Of a DNA stretch of 64,000 nucleotides, positions 53,046 through 62,495 are shown piece by piece. The notes below the pieces were generated by a model, which was not told the origin of the DNA, did no database searches, and saw only the letters and a list, made by a program, of their open reading frames with translations. A program made the position numbers and the translations under genes. Position 1 is the first letter of the stretch. Each line of letters begins with the position of its first letter. The DNA comes from Venturia oleaginea (Eukaryota > Ascomycota > Dothideomycetes > Venturiales > Venturiaceae), in assembly GCA_013176395.1 (NCBI GenBank), contig JABMLP010000013.1:992001-1056000 (forward strand), in the 5' to 3' direction.

Positions 53046-53890
53046 CTATGGAGTTCCATACCGGTACTCTGGCTTGATGTAGTCTGCAAAGGTCTTTGCT
53101 TCGCCCTCGTATGGGTGGACGTAACCCTGGTCAGCGTGTGCGTGGTGATCGTCGTGTCCGTGTCCATCGTCTTGTGGACCAACATACTCCATCTTTACGA
53201 CGTTTCCGCACTCACCGCAACGACCGATCGGGCGGTCGCGGGAGACGACAAGCCACTTTTGAGGGTGGGAATCTGGGACTGGGGCACCGCAGCAGCCGAT
53301 TTGGTGTTCTTCGCCGAAGGAGGGGACGATTATTGGGTCTTCCATTGTTCCTAGAAAGAGCGAGTCAGAATCCTGAATAGAGAGGAATCAGTGTGACATA
53401 CCCTTTCGGCTTTCGAGAGGCTTCATGTCAAAGACGTCAATTCCTTGCATCTTTCCCAAGATTTCCAAACGCTCCAGACCAGTTGCTTGCTCCAAATCGG
53501 TGGGAACGGTACCTGGAGCAGCTCCGGGTGGAAGCAAATCCTCTTCTTTCTTAATCTCTATAGTGAGGAATGACTATTAGCAATAGTTCCTCCCTTCTGT
53601 TTTTCGCTCAACCGGGTCATGCGATACTGCCCGGGCGTGGTTATCGTAGGACGAACACACCATTGAAGGACTTGAAACCAGTCATGCCGGTGGCTTCAGA
53701 CGGAGTCTCAGGCTTCTTTACATCTCCTGTCTTCTATTAGTCTGTGTAGTCCTGGGCCTAGTTGTAGCTTTGAGATAGCTTGGAGAGGACTCTTACGGCG
53801 GACGGCCGAGGAAGTGAAGGTACGGGCGGCGATTGGGGCGCGAGCTGGTGTTGAGCGGGCGACGCTTAGGGCAACACGGCGGATAAACAT
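53046..53890 (-). CDS. COX4: Cytochrome c oxidase subunit 4 (Vb family), mitochondrial (206 aa, 4 exons)
   Basis: Exons 53797-53890, 53661-53726, 53402-53557 and 53046-53350 join in phase (all junctions phase 1; introns 70, 103 and 51 nt) to 206 residues. The N-terminus MFIRRVALSVARSTPARAP is an Arg/Ser/Ala mitochondrial presequence. Conserved parts are EATGMTGFKSFN, DLEQATGLERLEILGKMQGI and DMKPLESRKGT. The zinc-binding C-terminal domain reads IGCCGAPVPDSHPQKWL then RPIGRCGECGNVVKMEYVG, with the CXXC pair intact. A His/Asp-rich insert (DDGHGHDDHHAHAD) before the end is an unusual addition. The protein is a structural subunit of complex IV in the inner membrane. Confidence 0.92.
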
Positions 53891-54009
53891 TGTGTCTCTG
53901 GTAGGAGAAAGTGAGACTTGTGTGGTGTAAGGGCAATCGACAATTGCTTGTCGCCGGAACATACGAGTATCAGATCAGGTGAGGCCTTGTTTGTCAGGCA
54001 TAAATTTGA

Positions 54010-54039
54010 TAGACCACGAAACTCGAGTTTCGTGGTCTA
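54010..54039. repeat. 30-bp perfect palindrome between COX4 and SSU72
   Basis: The left arm TAGACCACGAAACTC is followed without a spacer by its exact inverse, centre at 54024/54025. It is 120 bp upstream of the COX4 start and 344 bp upstream of the SSU72 start, so it lies in the shared control region. It could be a two-sided factor site or a cruciform. Confidence 0.9.
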
Positions 54040-54382
54040 GTCGACGTCGCCTCATTAACAACAATCAACATTCCAAACGACATCGAATTCTACAATTGCG
54101 ACTCTCACAGGTACGTCTTCAGTAGATAGAAGCCATCAATAGAAATGTGCATGCAGTCGATCGAGTGATGAAAAACTACTTCTGGAGCTGTCCTACCTTC
54201 GGGAATGACGAGACAATTCATACAATATACAACTTTAACTCCTCTGACGATCGACGACTGCATGCTTCAAACTGCTTGAAATCAAAAGACCATGAGAAGA
54301 GCATGAACTAATTCACATACAAGCATTCACATTCAACACTCACCCTTGCTGCAACCGGCCGTGCCGCCTTCACAACTCCATC

Positions 54383-55601
54383 ATGTCTTTAGATCCGCGA
54401 AGAAGACTTGCTCAACAACAGCAACAACAACAACAGCCTCCTCCACCACCGTCAGCCATCCCAGATTCAACAGCTATGAAAGTCGAAGTCGTGCCAGAGC
54501 GCCCAGCGACGACGACGCCATCGAATGATGCTCAAGATGAGAGCTTCAAACTCAAATTCTGCACAGTTTGTGCTAGCAACAACAACAGGTATGTCTCTTC
54601 TTGCCCTCTCACAAGTCGCGCACTCCCACATCGAGTGATATCTGTTTTCTACGCGTCTTATTTGCTCACCAATGAAATACGCTTGTCTTGTTCTTTAAGA
54701 ACATGGGATCTGCCCGATGTTATCCCACTTTAGATTGTTGTTTCCATGAGTCTTGAAGTGTCCCTATCCCTTTCAGTCCCCCTGTGCTCTGTGCAAATCA
54801 TCGATGACTTCCCCATGCATCTCCAAAATCAGCATTCGCTATTGTAATTACGCGTCCACTGCAAACACATTTTGGATCTACCATCATCACATTCAATCTA
54901 CACTCAGACCACGCGCGCAACTGACACCTCTCAACAGATCAATGGAATCCCACCTCCAACTCGCCTCCGCAAACTACCCAGTCATATCCTTCGGCACCGG
55001 CTCCCTAGTCCGCCTTCCAGGCCCCTCAATAACCCAACCAAACATCTTCAACTTCAACAAAACATCTTACGACACCATGTACAACGACCTCTACAACAAA
55101 GATCCCCGTCTCTACCGCGCCAACGGCCTCCTCCCCATGCTCGACCGAAACCGAAACGTCAAATGGGGTCCGGAACGCTGGCAAGACTGGAAAGTCGGCG
55201 TCCCCCGCGTGGGTGAAAAAGATAAAATGAACAAAGGCGGTAAAGGAACGGAAGGCGGTGTAGTCGATATCGTGATAACATGCGAGGAGAAATGTTGGGA
55301 TTCGGTGGTGGATGATCTGTTAAACCGAGCTTCGCCGCTGAATCGACCTGTTCACGTTTTCAATATCGACATTAAGGATAATCATGAGCAGGCTCTTGTT
55401 GGCGGCAAGGCGATTTTGGATTTGGCTGGTGAGTTGAATAAGGCGGCGACGGAGGAGAGGGAGAAGAGTGGGGCTCAGGGATGGGATAGTGGTGGTGGGC
55501 AGGCTAGAGCGGGATTCGATGAGAGAGTTCCTTTTATTCTTGCTGAGTGGCAGGACAGGTGGCCGCAGTTGCCAGCGCTGTGGACGTTGGCTTGGTTTTG
55601 A
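54383..55601 (+). CDS. SSU72: Ssu72, RNA polymerase II CTD phosphatase (289 aa, 2 exons)
   Basis: Exon 1 (54383-54588) starts [13 protein letters not shown] with a Gln then Pro run. Exon 2 (54938-55601) joins after a 349-nt intron (GTATGT..AACAG). The join makes [16 protein letters not shown], holding the CX5R phosphatase loop; the intron splits the codon of its Arg. Further family segments are [69 protein letters not shown] and the end [13 protein letters not shown]. Ssu72 removes phosphate from Ser5/Ser7 of the polymerase tail and works with the cleavage and polyadenylation factor. A Lys/Gly-rich insert ([14 protein letters not shown]) is found near residue 165. Confidence 0.9.
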
Positions 55602-55806
55602 TTGGGATATATTTGTGGAACTGCAAACTGGCTTTCGGCTGGCTCGGCGTTGAAATGGGTATCGTCATAGCTGGCGGATGGCGTTTGTAAAGATTGCGTG
55701 TGCTTTAGCGGGGCGTTCAAGCAGTGGGATGATGAATGATCTTGGAGGTGTGTACAATGATAGTAAGTCTAATTAAGATAATATCCATCGAGCGCAACAT
55801 GATTGC

Positions 55807-56022
55807 CTAGGCTTCAATGTGAGGCGCTAAGCACGGCTGGCTGTTGTTATCCATGTATACGAGCATGTCCATGTACAGATTGTGCAAGAGCTTGAGGTTC
55901 TTGTTGAATTCTAAGTCCTGGGCGATGACGTGTGCGAATGATGCAAGGAGTATCTTTTGGCGAATCTCTCGTGGAAGGGCATGGAAGCTGGCAGGCTCTT
56001 TGTCGGGATTGAAGTGTAACAT
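55807..56022 (-). pseudogene. Small F-box-like gene of the LPRE family, stopped at a conserved Trp position
   Basis: ATG 56022 opens MLHFNPDKEPASFHALPREI, then RQKILLASFAHVIAQDLEFN, the shared N-terminal block of the local family. It ends ..LAPHIEA followed by TAG at 55807. In the same frame the sequence continues AIMLRSMDIIL, matching AWATNLASVHPLI of the 58.2-kb relative, so the stop sits where Trp is expected (TGG to TAG). It may be a truncated gene product or a decayed copy. Confidence 0.55.
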
Positions 56023-56455
56023 CTTGGTGGCGGGATTCTGCTCGGCTGATTAGCGGGCGAGGAAAGGAACGAAGTAAGAGCTACTGTATAAATAGATGCT
56101 GGTTGGTTTGCTCGACTTCCTGTTTATCAGAGGACCATATTGAAGGCCGATAGGGGTATTTCTAACCACATTTTGTGCTCCTGCTCCCGGGTTTTCTGTG
56201 TAGTCAATGCTCGAGTCGAAAAGGGGAAACATGGCTGAAAGGGGCGAGGATTGATCTTTATCTCCTTGTAATAAGACCGAAAAGGACTTCGAAGAGATTA
56301 TTAGAAGTCTTACAATTAGCAGTAAGTGTAACATCGGTTCGCCTCGGTTTTAGAGTCATGTAGCCCAGTGGATAACCTCGAATTAACCTCTCGCATAGAC
56401 TCCAGCAACCAGTCTAAGTCTGCTATCGTAGAACCTTTTCTTGTCCCTCCTGTAC

Positions 56456-56941
56456 CTAGACGCATTCTCCCAGGCTAATCGCGTCTTCGTCTTCAAGCGC
56501 CCTTCTAATCATGCATCGTCTTGAGATTGCTCTAGGGCAATAGGCGATTCTACCATGTTGCGTCTTTTGGCCCCACAACAGACATTCCCACCGATCCTGG
56601 TACTCGAAAGGATCTTGCCAAATACTTGGTAACATCCTCTCTTTCTCCCCAAACCCAATCAAAGCCTTGTTCGCGACGTAGGTAACATCTTCAATAATCA
56701 ACGAGTGGATCGCAACAAGGGCGGAGGTTTAACTAAAAATTTGCGGGAGTCGAATAATGTTCTCGTCGTACTGACTGCGGATTGGGTTCAGAAGATTTGA
56801 GGTGACGCGCCAGCGGATGTTGAGGTCCAGGTCATTGGCGATGGCATCGGAGAACGACTCAATGAGAATCTTTTGGCGTAACTCGCGCGGCAGAGAGAGG
56901 AAGTTGGTAGGACGTTTGTGGGCTGGCGCGGGATATGCCAT
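56456..56941 (-). pseudogene. Second LPRE-family F-box-like gene with one internal stop
   Basis: ATG 56941 opens MAYPAPAHKRPTNFLSLPRE, then LRQKILIESFSDAIANDLDL. The frame is one open stretch of 162 codons apart from TAA at 56729-56731. Downstream it continues TSALVAIHSLIIEDVTYVAN, matching the second conserved block (VHPLI..D..YV) of its relatives. The stop again falls where the relatives have Trp. Confidence 0.55.
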
Positions 56942-57310
56942 CGTAGAGGCGTTTGACCTGTAGTAGTTTAGTTAGAGGATAGAAAGCAATTTGCAAGGAA
57001 AAGAATATACCTGGCCTCATATGATTCACCGCTGGTCCATCGTGGACGATGTGAGAAATAGAAGTTTTGGAAGTGCTGGAAAAGGCGAAGGTCTGTTTTG
57101 AAAACGTCACAGTGTTGTTGTGATCGGTGTTACACGGTCCAAGCTATTGCTCTAATCAGATTTGCCTGGCTTTCTTTCAATTGTAATGCTTCACTTTTTA
57201 GCCCTCTTTCAAAACCATGAACCAATCTCCTTCAGTGACTTCTGGTAACATCAACAATCCTGCCGAAGTGCCTGCTTGCACATTCTTCATCAAGCGCGAT
57301 TTGTCATATA

Positions 57311-57685
57311 TTACCAACAGTTGATTCCGATCAGCTCCCTCGTCCGCTCTCTCTTCTCTTCGAAGGCTTCATAATCTGGAATCTGCTTTGGATAAAGCCC
57401 TTGATCACCATAAAGCATTGCCATGAAATGAATAAGGTTCGTGACACTAGTTTTGCTGCGGGCTACCGACTCTTCAAACCGGACGAGACACTTCTCGATC
57501 ACGTATGGCACATCTTCACGTATCGACGTGTCGGTCATGCTTAGCGCGAGAGCTGTTTTCATGATCGCTGGAGCCGAGAGTGGCGCACGAGAGTGGTGGG
57601 CCAGACATAGCAGTTCGGCCTGAAGAGAATATATCAGTAGATGTTGGAGGCGCAAGACATGTCTCTACTTACATTTGCTTCCATG
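57311..57685 (-). CDS. Small gene related to the second half of the LPRE family (106 aa, 2 exons)
   Basis: A four-codon first exon (57674-57685, MEAN), a 54-nt intron (GTAAGT..TTCAG) and exon 2 (57311-57619) give 106 residues without breaks. It contains SIREDVPYVIEKCLVRFEES, like IIEDVTYVANKALIGFGEKE of the neighbour, but lacks the LPRE block. It may be a separate small gene or the remaining part of a longer one. Function unknown. Confidence 0.45.
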
Positions 57686-58139
57686 GTGGAGATGTGTGAG
57701 ATGTCTGCGTGAGGTTAAGTGAAGTATTGAGTAGTTGTGGTGAAATTGAGTAAGACTTTTAGTGTTGTGTGAAGATCTCCGTGAGCAATAGAGTCGGTCG
57801 ATGGGTTTTTAGTATACTTAAAGATCCTGCCAAGCCGCAGAATGACATTGAGTCCACACGTCACCTGTACGTTACTCTGCTATTGAACAGACCAGGAGTT
57901 ACTGTCGACGCCGGTGTTGCTCAAATTGAGATGGGTATCGATAAAATTCCTACGCAACACTCCGATTGACCTGCCAGCATCTCATTGCCCTCATTCTCGC
58001 CTCGTAACTCAGAATCTTTTTTGTGTAACTGAGTGCAATCTAATAGACCGGAATTCCCAGAAATTTACCTACATCAAACTTGAAGTGGAAATGAACTCTC
58101 GTTGAGAACTCAAATAGGCTGTAGCTCTGGCACGCTTTC

Positions 58140-58914
58140 TCAAGTCTGCACCCTCGACTTCTTCAACCACGTGGAGTCGACAACCAGTTGCGCTGTGTGA
58201 GAATTAAGCGCATGCTTAATCATCATCCTTATCGCGGTTCTTCCGGCATCATAGTCAATGCCGGGCGTGCCAAAGCCATGACTGTGTACCACCATGTTCA
58301 AGCGCTCCATGTGAGGACTATATCCTGCAGCGAAAGTGCCTAGCAATTCCTCCAAGAGAATTCTCATGTCCTTGAAAATCGCATTTAGCACATAGTGTAA
58401 GTCGAGATGGATAAGAGGATGGACCGATGCTAAGTTAGTTGCCCAGGCTGCTACATGGGGCATTACAGGAGGTCCCGGGGCTATGAGTATTATTTTGAGC
58501 GCAGTGAGTCGAATATTAAAGTAGGTGTCTTCCTCTATCGCATCTTCGAAAGTGTTAAAGAGGATTCACTGGCGAACTTCCCGAGGGAAGGTGAGGAGAG
58601 ATGCCGGTGGGCTAGCAGGCTTGACCTCCAGAGCCTTCGTTTTCTTCTTCCTCTTCTTGGGCTTCTTCTTCTCTTTTTTTATCCGCTATCGAGCCTGATG
58701 TCGACTTGATTCTAAATCCCTTCTTGGAAAGGATATCCGAATCGCCCGTATCGACTTCATAATGTCGTTTTCGAATGATGGCCCGCGGGCTAGGCTTACT
58801 TCTGACCCTCTTTCTAGGAACGATCATCGCGTCGTCTGTACCGTCTTCATGATCTCGTTTTCGACTGTTCACCCTTGGACTAGGCTGTCCAGATTGATCA
58901 TTAGCGTAACGCAT
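58140..58914 (-). pseudogene. LPRE-family gene with NLS-like N-terminus; frameshift and stop
   Basis: ATG 58914 opens MRYANDQSGQPSPRVNSRKR. About 30 residues are repeated in tandem (SPRVNSRKRDHED.. and SPRAIIRKRHYEV..). At a run of eight A (near 58675) the frame must shift to reach a Lys-rich stretch and LLTFPREVRQ. There TGA follows, then ILFNTFEDAIEEDTYFNIRL in the same frame. From 58463 the frame runs clean (MPHVAAWATNLASVHPLIHL) to TGA at 58140. The homopolymer shift and the TGA mark it as decayed, unless the shift is a sequencing error. Confidence 0.55.
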
Positions 58915-59215
58915 TGTCAGGCATTATGTTTACATACCTTTTGTTCCGTTCTCGATGATTGGCAAGAGTGTTCGTCCAGAGCAATTGGCTTTCTTAAACA
59001 GAAATCCAAGCAGTCAGAAAGCAAGGCTGTGTAATTAGAATTACTTCTATACTTGTATGGAGATATGTAGCACAAGGGAGATATGTAGCCTTGTATGACC
59101 GCATGGAGTCATTCGCGTTCAGTGAGACCAACTGCTAACTTCCTGCTTTGATTGCATGCCTTCAATGACCTCAAAGAATTTTGTGGCGCGCTCGTTTTAT
59201 CCTGACTAGCCGTCG

Positions 59216-59913
59216 TCATCCTTTGAGCACATCAGGGGACAGCATTGGGCCAGCGACCTCTCGCCTCTTCTCTTTTCCGGTCAAGACTTCGACAATTGTC
59301 AATGCGAATCCCATAGCCGTGCCTGGTCCTCTGGACGTTATGACCTTGCCACTAATCACTACCCTCTCATTCTCATCAGCATATTCCCATCCAGCATCCT
59401 CAATCTCTTTCTTGACACTTGGATGGCTTGTCACGCGCACCATTTTTGTGCTCTCCAATCCTTCTGTTTTCCCAGCACCCTTCACAGAAGCTACCAGAGC
59501 TAATGATCCAGCGCAGATGAAGGCTGTGTATTTGCCAGCATCACGATAAGCTCGGACGAGGTGCTGGACGGGAGCGGAGGAGACAAAGGTAGCAGCGCCT
59601 GGGCCACCGCCTGGGAGGATGAGGATATCGGTTGTTGGCGAGGAGGGGAGTTTGATGGTGTCGGGTACTATTTTGACGTTACGCGTGCATGTCGCATATT
59701 GGTTCTTGAGGTTGATGCCAACGGAGGTGACTTGAAAGCCAGCGCGAATGAGCACTGTAGATTTAGTTGGGTTAGTGTATCATTTAGCTGTCAAGTGGGC
59801 TAGATCAGGGCTTGATGATAGTTGATGGCAATGCAACAGAGCGTACCATCATACGGTGTCACAAATTCAATCTCTTCAGTCCCATCTGCGATCAGAATGA
59901 GTGCTGAAGGCAT
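59216..59913 (-). CDS. DJ-1/PARK7-like protein (201 aa, 2 exons)
   Basis: Exon 1 (59847-59913, MPSALILIADGTEEIEFVTP) and exon 2 (59216-59754) join across a 92-nt intron (GTACGC..TACAG), recreating the Val of PYDVLIRAGFQVTSV. The family Glu is in TEEIE and the reactive Cys in FICAGS at about residue 103, equivalent to Cys106 of human DJ-1. DILILPGGGPGA is the conserved strand and loop before it. Members are small dimeric proteins with glyoxalase, deglycase or chaperone roles in oxidative stress; the exact activity of fungal members is not settled. The length (201) is slightly above the usual 190. Confidence 0.9.
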
Positions 59914-60123
59914 TGTGTTGTCTTGCAAAGAAAGATGGTGATGTAGATTCTCGATTCGATAGGAGTCCGAGGTTATTATATCTAGAGAGGAGAGCTGTTT
60001 AGTACTTGCTACACCTAGAGTGGTGTGGAGGTTCTGCTAGACAGTAGAGTTGATGGAGTCCTGATTAGTAAGAAGATTTGATGGAGTCCTGATTAGTCAG
60101 AAGAGTTGATGGAGTTGATATTA

Positions 60124-61972
60124 ACGTATTCCACCATCGAGTGGGTCAACCCATCGAGCGGGTCAGTTTATGCCAAGACCAGCTGCTCCCTTATCAACAC
60201 AATATGTCTCAACAACAAAACGCGCAATCATCTAACAGAGAAGGCAGAATCCAGCTTGCCCTTTCTGCCTACAATACCCACCAATTCCGAAGCCTCCGGC
60301 GCGCTGCTGAGGCGTTTGATATACCTCCTTCAACATTAACTAGGCGATATAACGGAATTACGTATCGCCTAGATACTCGCAACGCCCGACACAAGCTCAC
60401 TACGACTGAAGAGCAGACAATTGTCCAATACATCCTCGACCTCGATTCGCGAGGATTCGTGCCCCGGCTGTGTGAGGTAGCAGATATGGCGGATAAACTA
60501 CTGGGTGTACGCGGTGGAGAGCCAGTAGGGAAAAACTGGGCTGAGAGGTTCATAACGCGCTCAGATGAGCTCAAGATGGCCTTCAATCGAGCTAAGGATA
60601 GGCAGAGGATACTACAGGAAGATCCAGAGATTATTGGCGCGTGGTTCAAGCTCGTTACAGACACCAAGGCAAAGTACGGTATCCACGACGAGGATACGCA
60701 CAACTTTGACGAGATTGGCTTCCAGATGGGCGTTATTGGGTCAATGAAGGTCGTCACAGCTTCTGAAAGACGTACACGGCCTAATTTAATCCAGCCAGGC
60801 GATCGCGAGTGGGTTACAATTATCCAGAGCATCTGCGCCGCTGGGTATGCGACCCCGCCCTTCATTATCTACAAATGACGCGTTCATATTTCTGCGTGGT
60901 ATGAGGAGGCAGATATACCACGGAATTGGAAGCTCTCGGTCTCTGAGAACGGCTGGACAAATAACGCGCTTGGTCTTGAGTGGTTGAAGCACTTTAACGC
61001 GTATACAAAGGCGCGGCAGGTGGGGGTATACAGGCTGCTTATTTTGGACGGCCATGAGAGCCATCTCAGCCAGGATTTCAAGGACTACTGCCTCGAAAAC
61101 AAGATTATAACCCTCTGCATGCCATCGCACTCGTCGCATATACTCCAGCCCCTTGACGTGGTCTGCTTCTCGCCGTTGAAGCGCAAGTACTCCCAACGCG
61201 TCCGGGACTTGGCACGCCGACGCGTGTACCATATCAACAAGGAAGGCTTTCTCCCTGCCTTCAAAGACGCGTTTTTCGACGTGTTTACGAAAGAGAACTG
61301 TCAAAAGGTCTTTGAGGCAGTAGGGCTAGTCCCTATCGACGCGCAGGTGGTGTTGGATCGCCTTGAAGTACGGCTACGAACCCCGCCAGAAACCCATCTC
61401 CCAGAAACGCCGTGGCAGTCCAAGACTCCAAGTAATACTTATGAATTTGGATCCCAATCCAAGCTCGTAAGCGAGTCTTTTACTCGGTCACCAGTTACTG
61501 CGCAGGCAGGCTTTTCCCAGCTTGTTAAGGGCGCTGAATTGATGCTACACCAAAACGCTCTGCTTGTTGCGCGTAACCGCGAGCTTGAAGATCAATTAGC
61601 AGTAACAACGAACCGAAAATGGCGCAAAAGGAAGTGGATCCAGCAAGGTGGTACTATTGAGTATGGGACTGCAGCAGCGCAGGTAGCTGCAGAGGCGTCT
61701 ATAGCGCCTCAGGGATCAAAGAAGGCTCGTGGTAGTGGTGGTCAAGAAACAGCCCGACCAATTCAACGGCGCTGTAGGAACTGCGGCGCGACTGGGCATA
61801 ATGCGCGAAATTGTAAAAAATATATCAAGATATCTTCTGAATCAGATAGCAGCACGACAGACTTAGAATCTATTGTTGATAGCGATTAAATTGAAGAGTC
61901 GTAACATAAGTTGGTCGTGCCAAGCCTTTTTGACCCGCTCGATGGGTTGACCCGCTCGATGGTGGAATACGT
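60124..61972 (+). mobile_element. Full-length pogo/Fot1-type transposon, 1,849 bp, best preserved copy
   Basis: TA flanks at 60122-60123 and 61973-61974. The terminal repeats are about 43 bp and nearly perfect: ACGTATTCCACCATCGAGTG on the left and its inverse on the right, both with the internal block CCATCGAGCGGGTCA. The ends differ from the 25.6/38.5-kb copies (CATCGAG.GGGTCAA instead of CACCGAGCCGGCCAC), while the transposase is closely alike. Confidence 0.93.
60204..61889 (+). pseudogene. pogo transposase with zinc knuckle, one in-frame TGA
   Basis: ATG 60204 (MSQQQNAQSSNREGRIQLAL) to TAA 61887, 561 codons with a single stop, TGA at 60876, where the other copies have GGA (..IIYK-G-RVHISAW). 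Order of parts: pipsqueak-type helix-turn-helix (residues 10-60), CENP-B/Tc5-like DNA-binding domain (ADKLLGVRGGEPVGKNWAER, about 95-150), DDE core with HNFDEIGFQMGVIG, LLILDGHESH and ILQPLDVVCFSPLKRKY, a coiled helical linker, a basic NRKWRKRKW stretch, and the zinc knuckle CRNCGATGHNARNC. The stop is a transversion and not of the RIP type. It might be made functional by readthrough, but as read it is inactive. Confidence 0.88.
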
Positions 61973-62150
61973 TAGTCAGAACCGTTGATGGATTTGTTAT
62001 TAGTCAGAACCGTTGATGAAGTTCTCATCAGCCAGAACAGTTGATGGACCTCTCATCAGCCAGAACAGTTGATGGAACAGTTGATGGACTTCTCATCAGC
62101 CAGAAGAGTTCCAATGATGGTGTTCTTATTAGTCAGCAGTTGATGCCCGG

Positions 62151-62495
62151 ACGTGGGAGGAGTCTCTATTGATGGCGAGAGATGAGATCACAGCAATAAA
62201 CAAAAGTGGACTCTGGGCCAATCGTGTTGTGTTATACAGAGTAAACGCCCACCTAGCTCCTGCCAAAATGTCTACCGTCTCATCTTCAAACAAGTCCACG
62301 ACAACGACTGCAAAACTCAACCAACAACACCAACGACACCGACTGTCTTCACCAGAATCTTTCAAGTCTTTCTACTTACTACTCCCTCACCCTCACTCCG
62401 CTCACGCATCTGTTTCGCTATCCATCTTCACTCCAACGTCACGTTACTTTTTGGCCGCATTGCCAACGAACTTGACAATTGAAATGATTCAGTGA
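62151..62495. other. Promoter and 5' leader of the DUF262-like gene
   Basis: No separate gene. CT- and CA-rich sequence near 62290-62440 is leader-like. ATG 62484 opens a three-codon ORF (Met-Ile-Gln then TGA) just before the main start, a possible upstream ORF. Confidence 0.4.

Larger units (their letters stand above)
60046..62150 (+). repeat. 28-bp minisatellite, split by the pogo element
   Basis: Left part 60046-60121 and right part 61975 to about 62150 hold units like GTTGATGGACTTCTCATCAG with CCAGAACA, period 28 bp, with some longer or shorter units near the right end. The TA target lies in the ATTAGTC part of the unit; rejoining the flanks gives a continuous array. Confidence 0.85.

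Noticed and set aside
57700..58139. Possible exon linking the 57.3-kb and 58.1-kb family members
   Set aside because: I found no frame-consistent splice path, so they are listed as separate units.
60046..62150. CRISPR-like or centromere-like array
   Set aside because: The 28-bp units are contiguous without unique spacers; it is a simple minisatellite.
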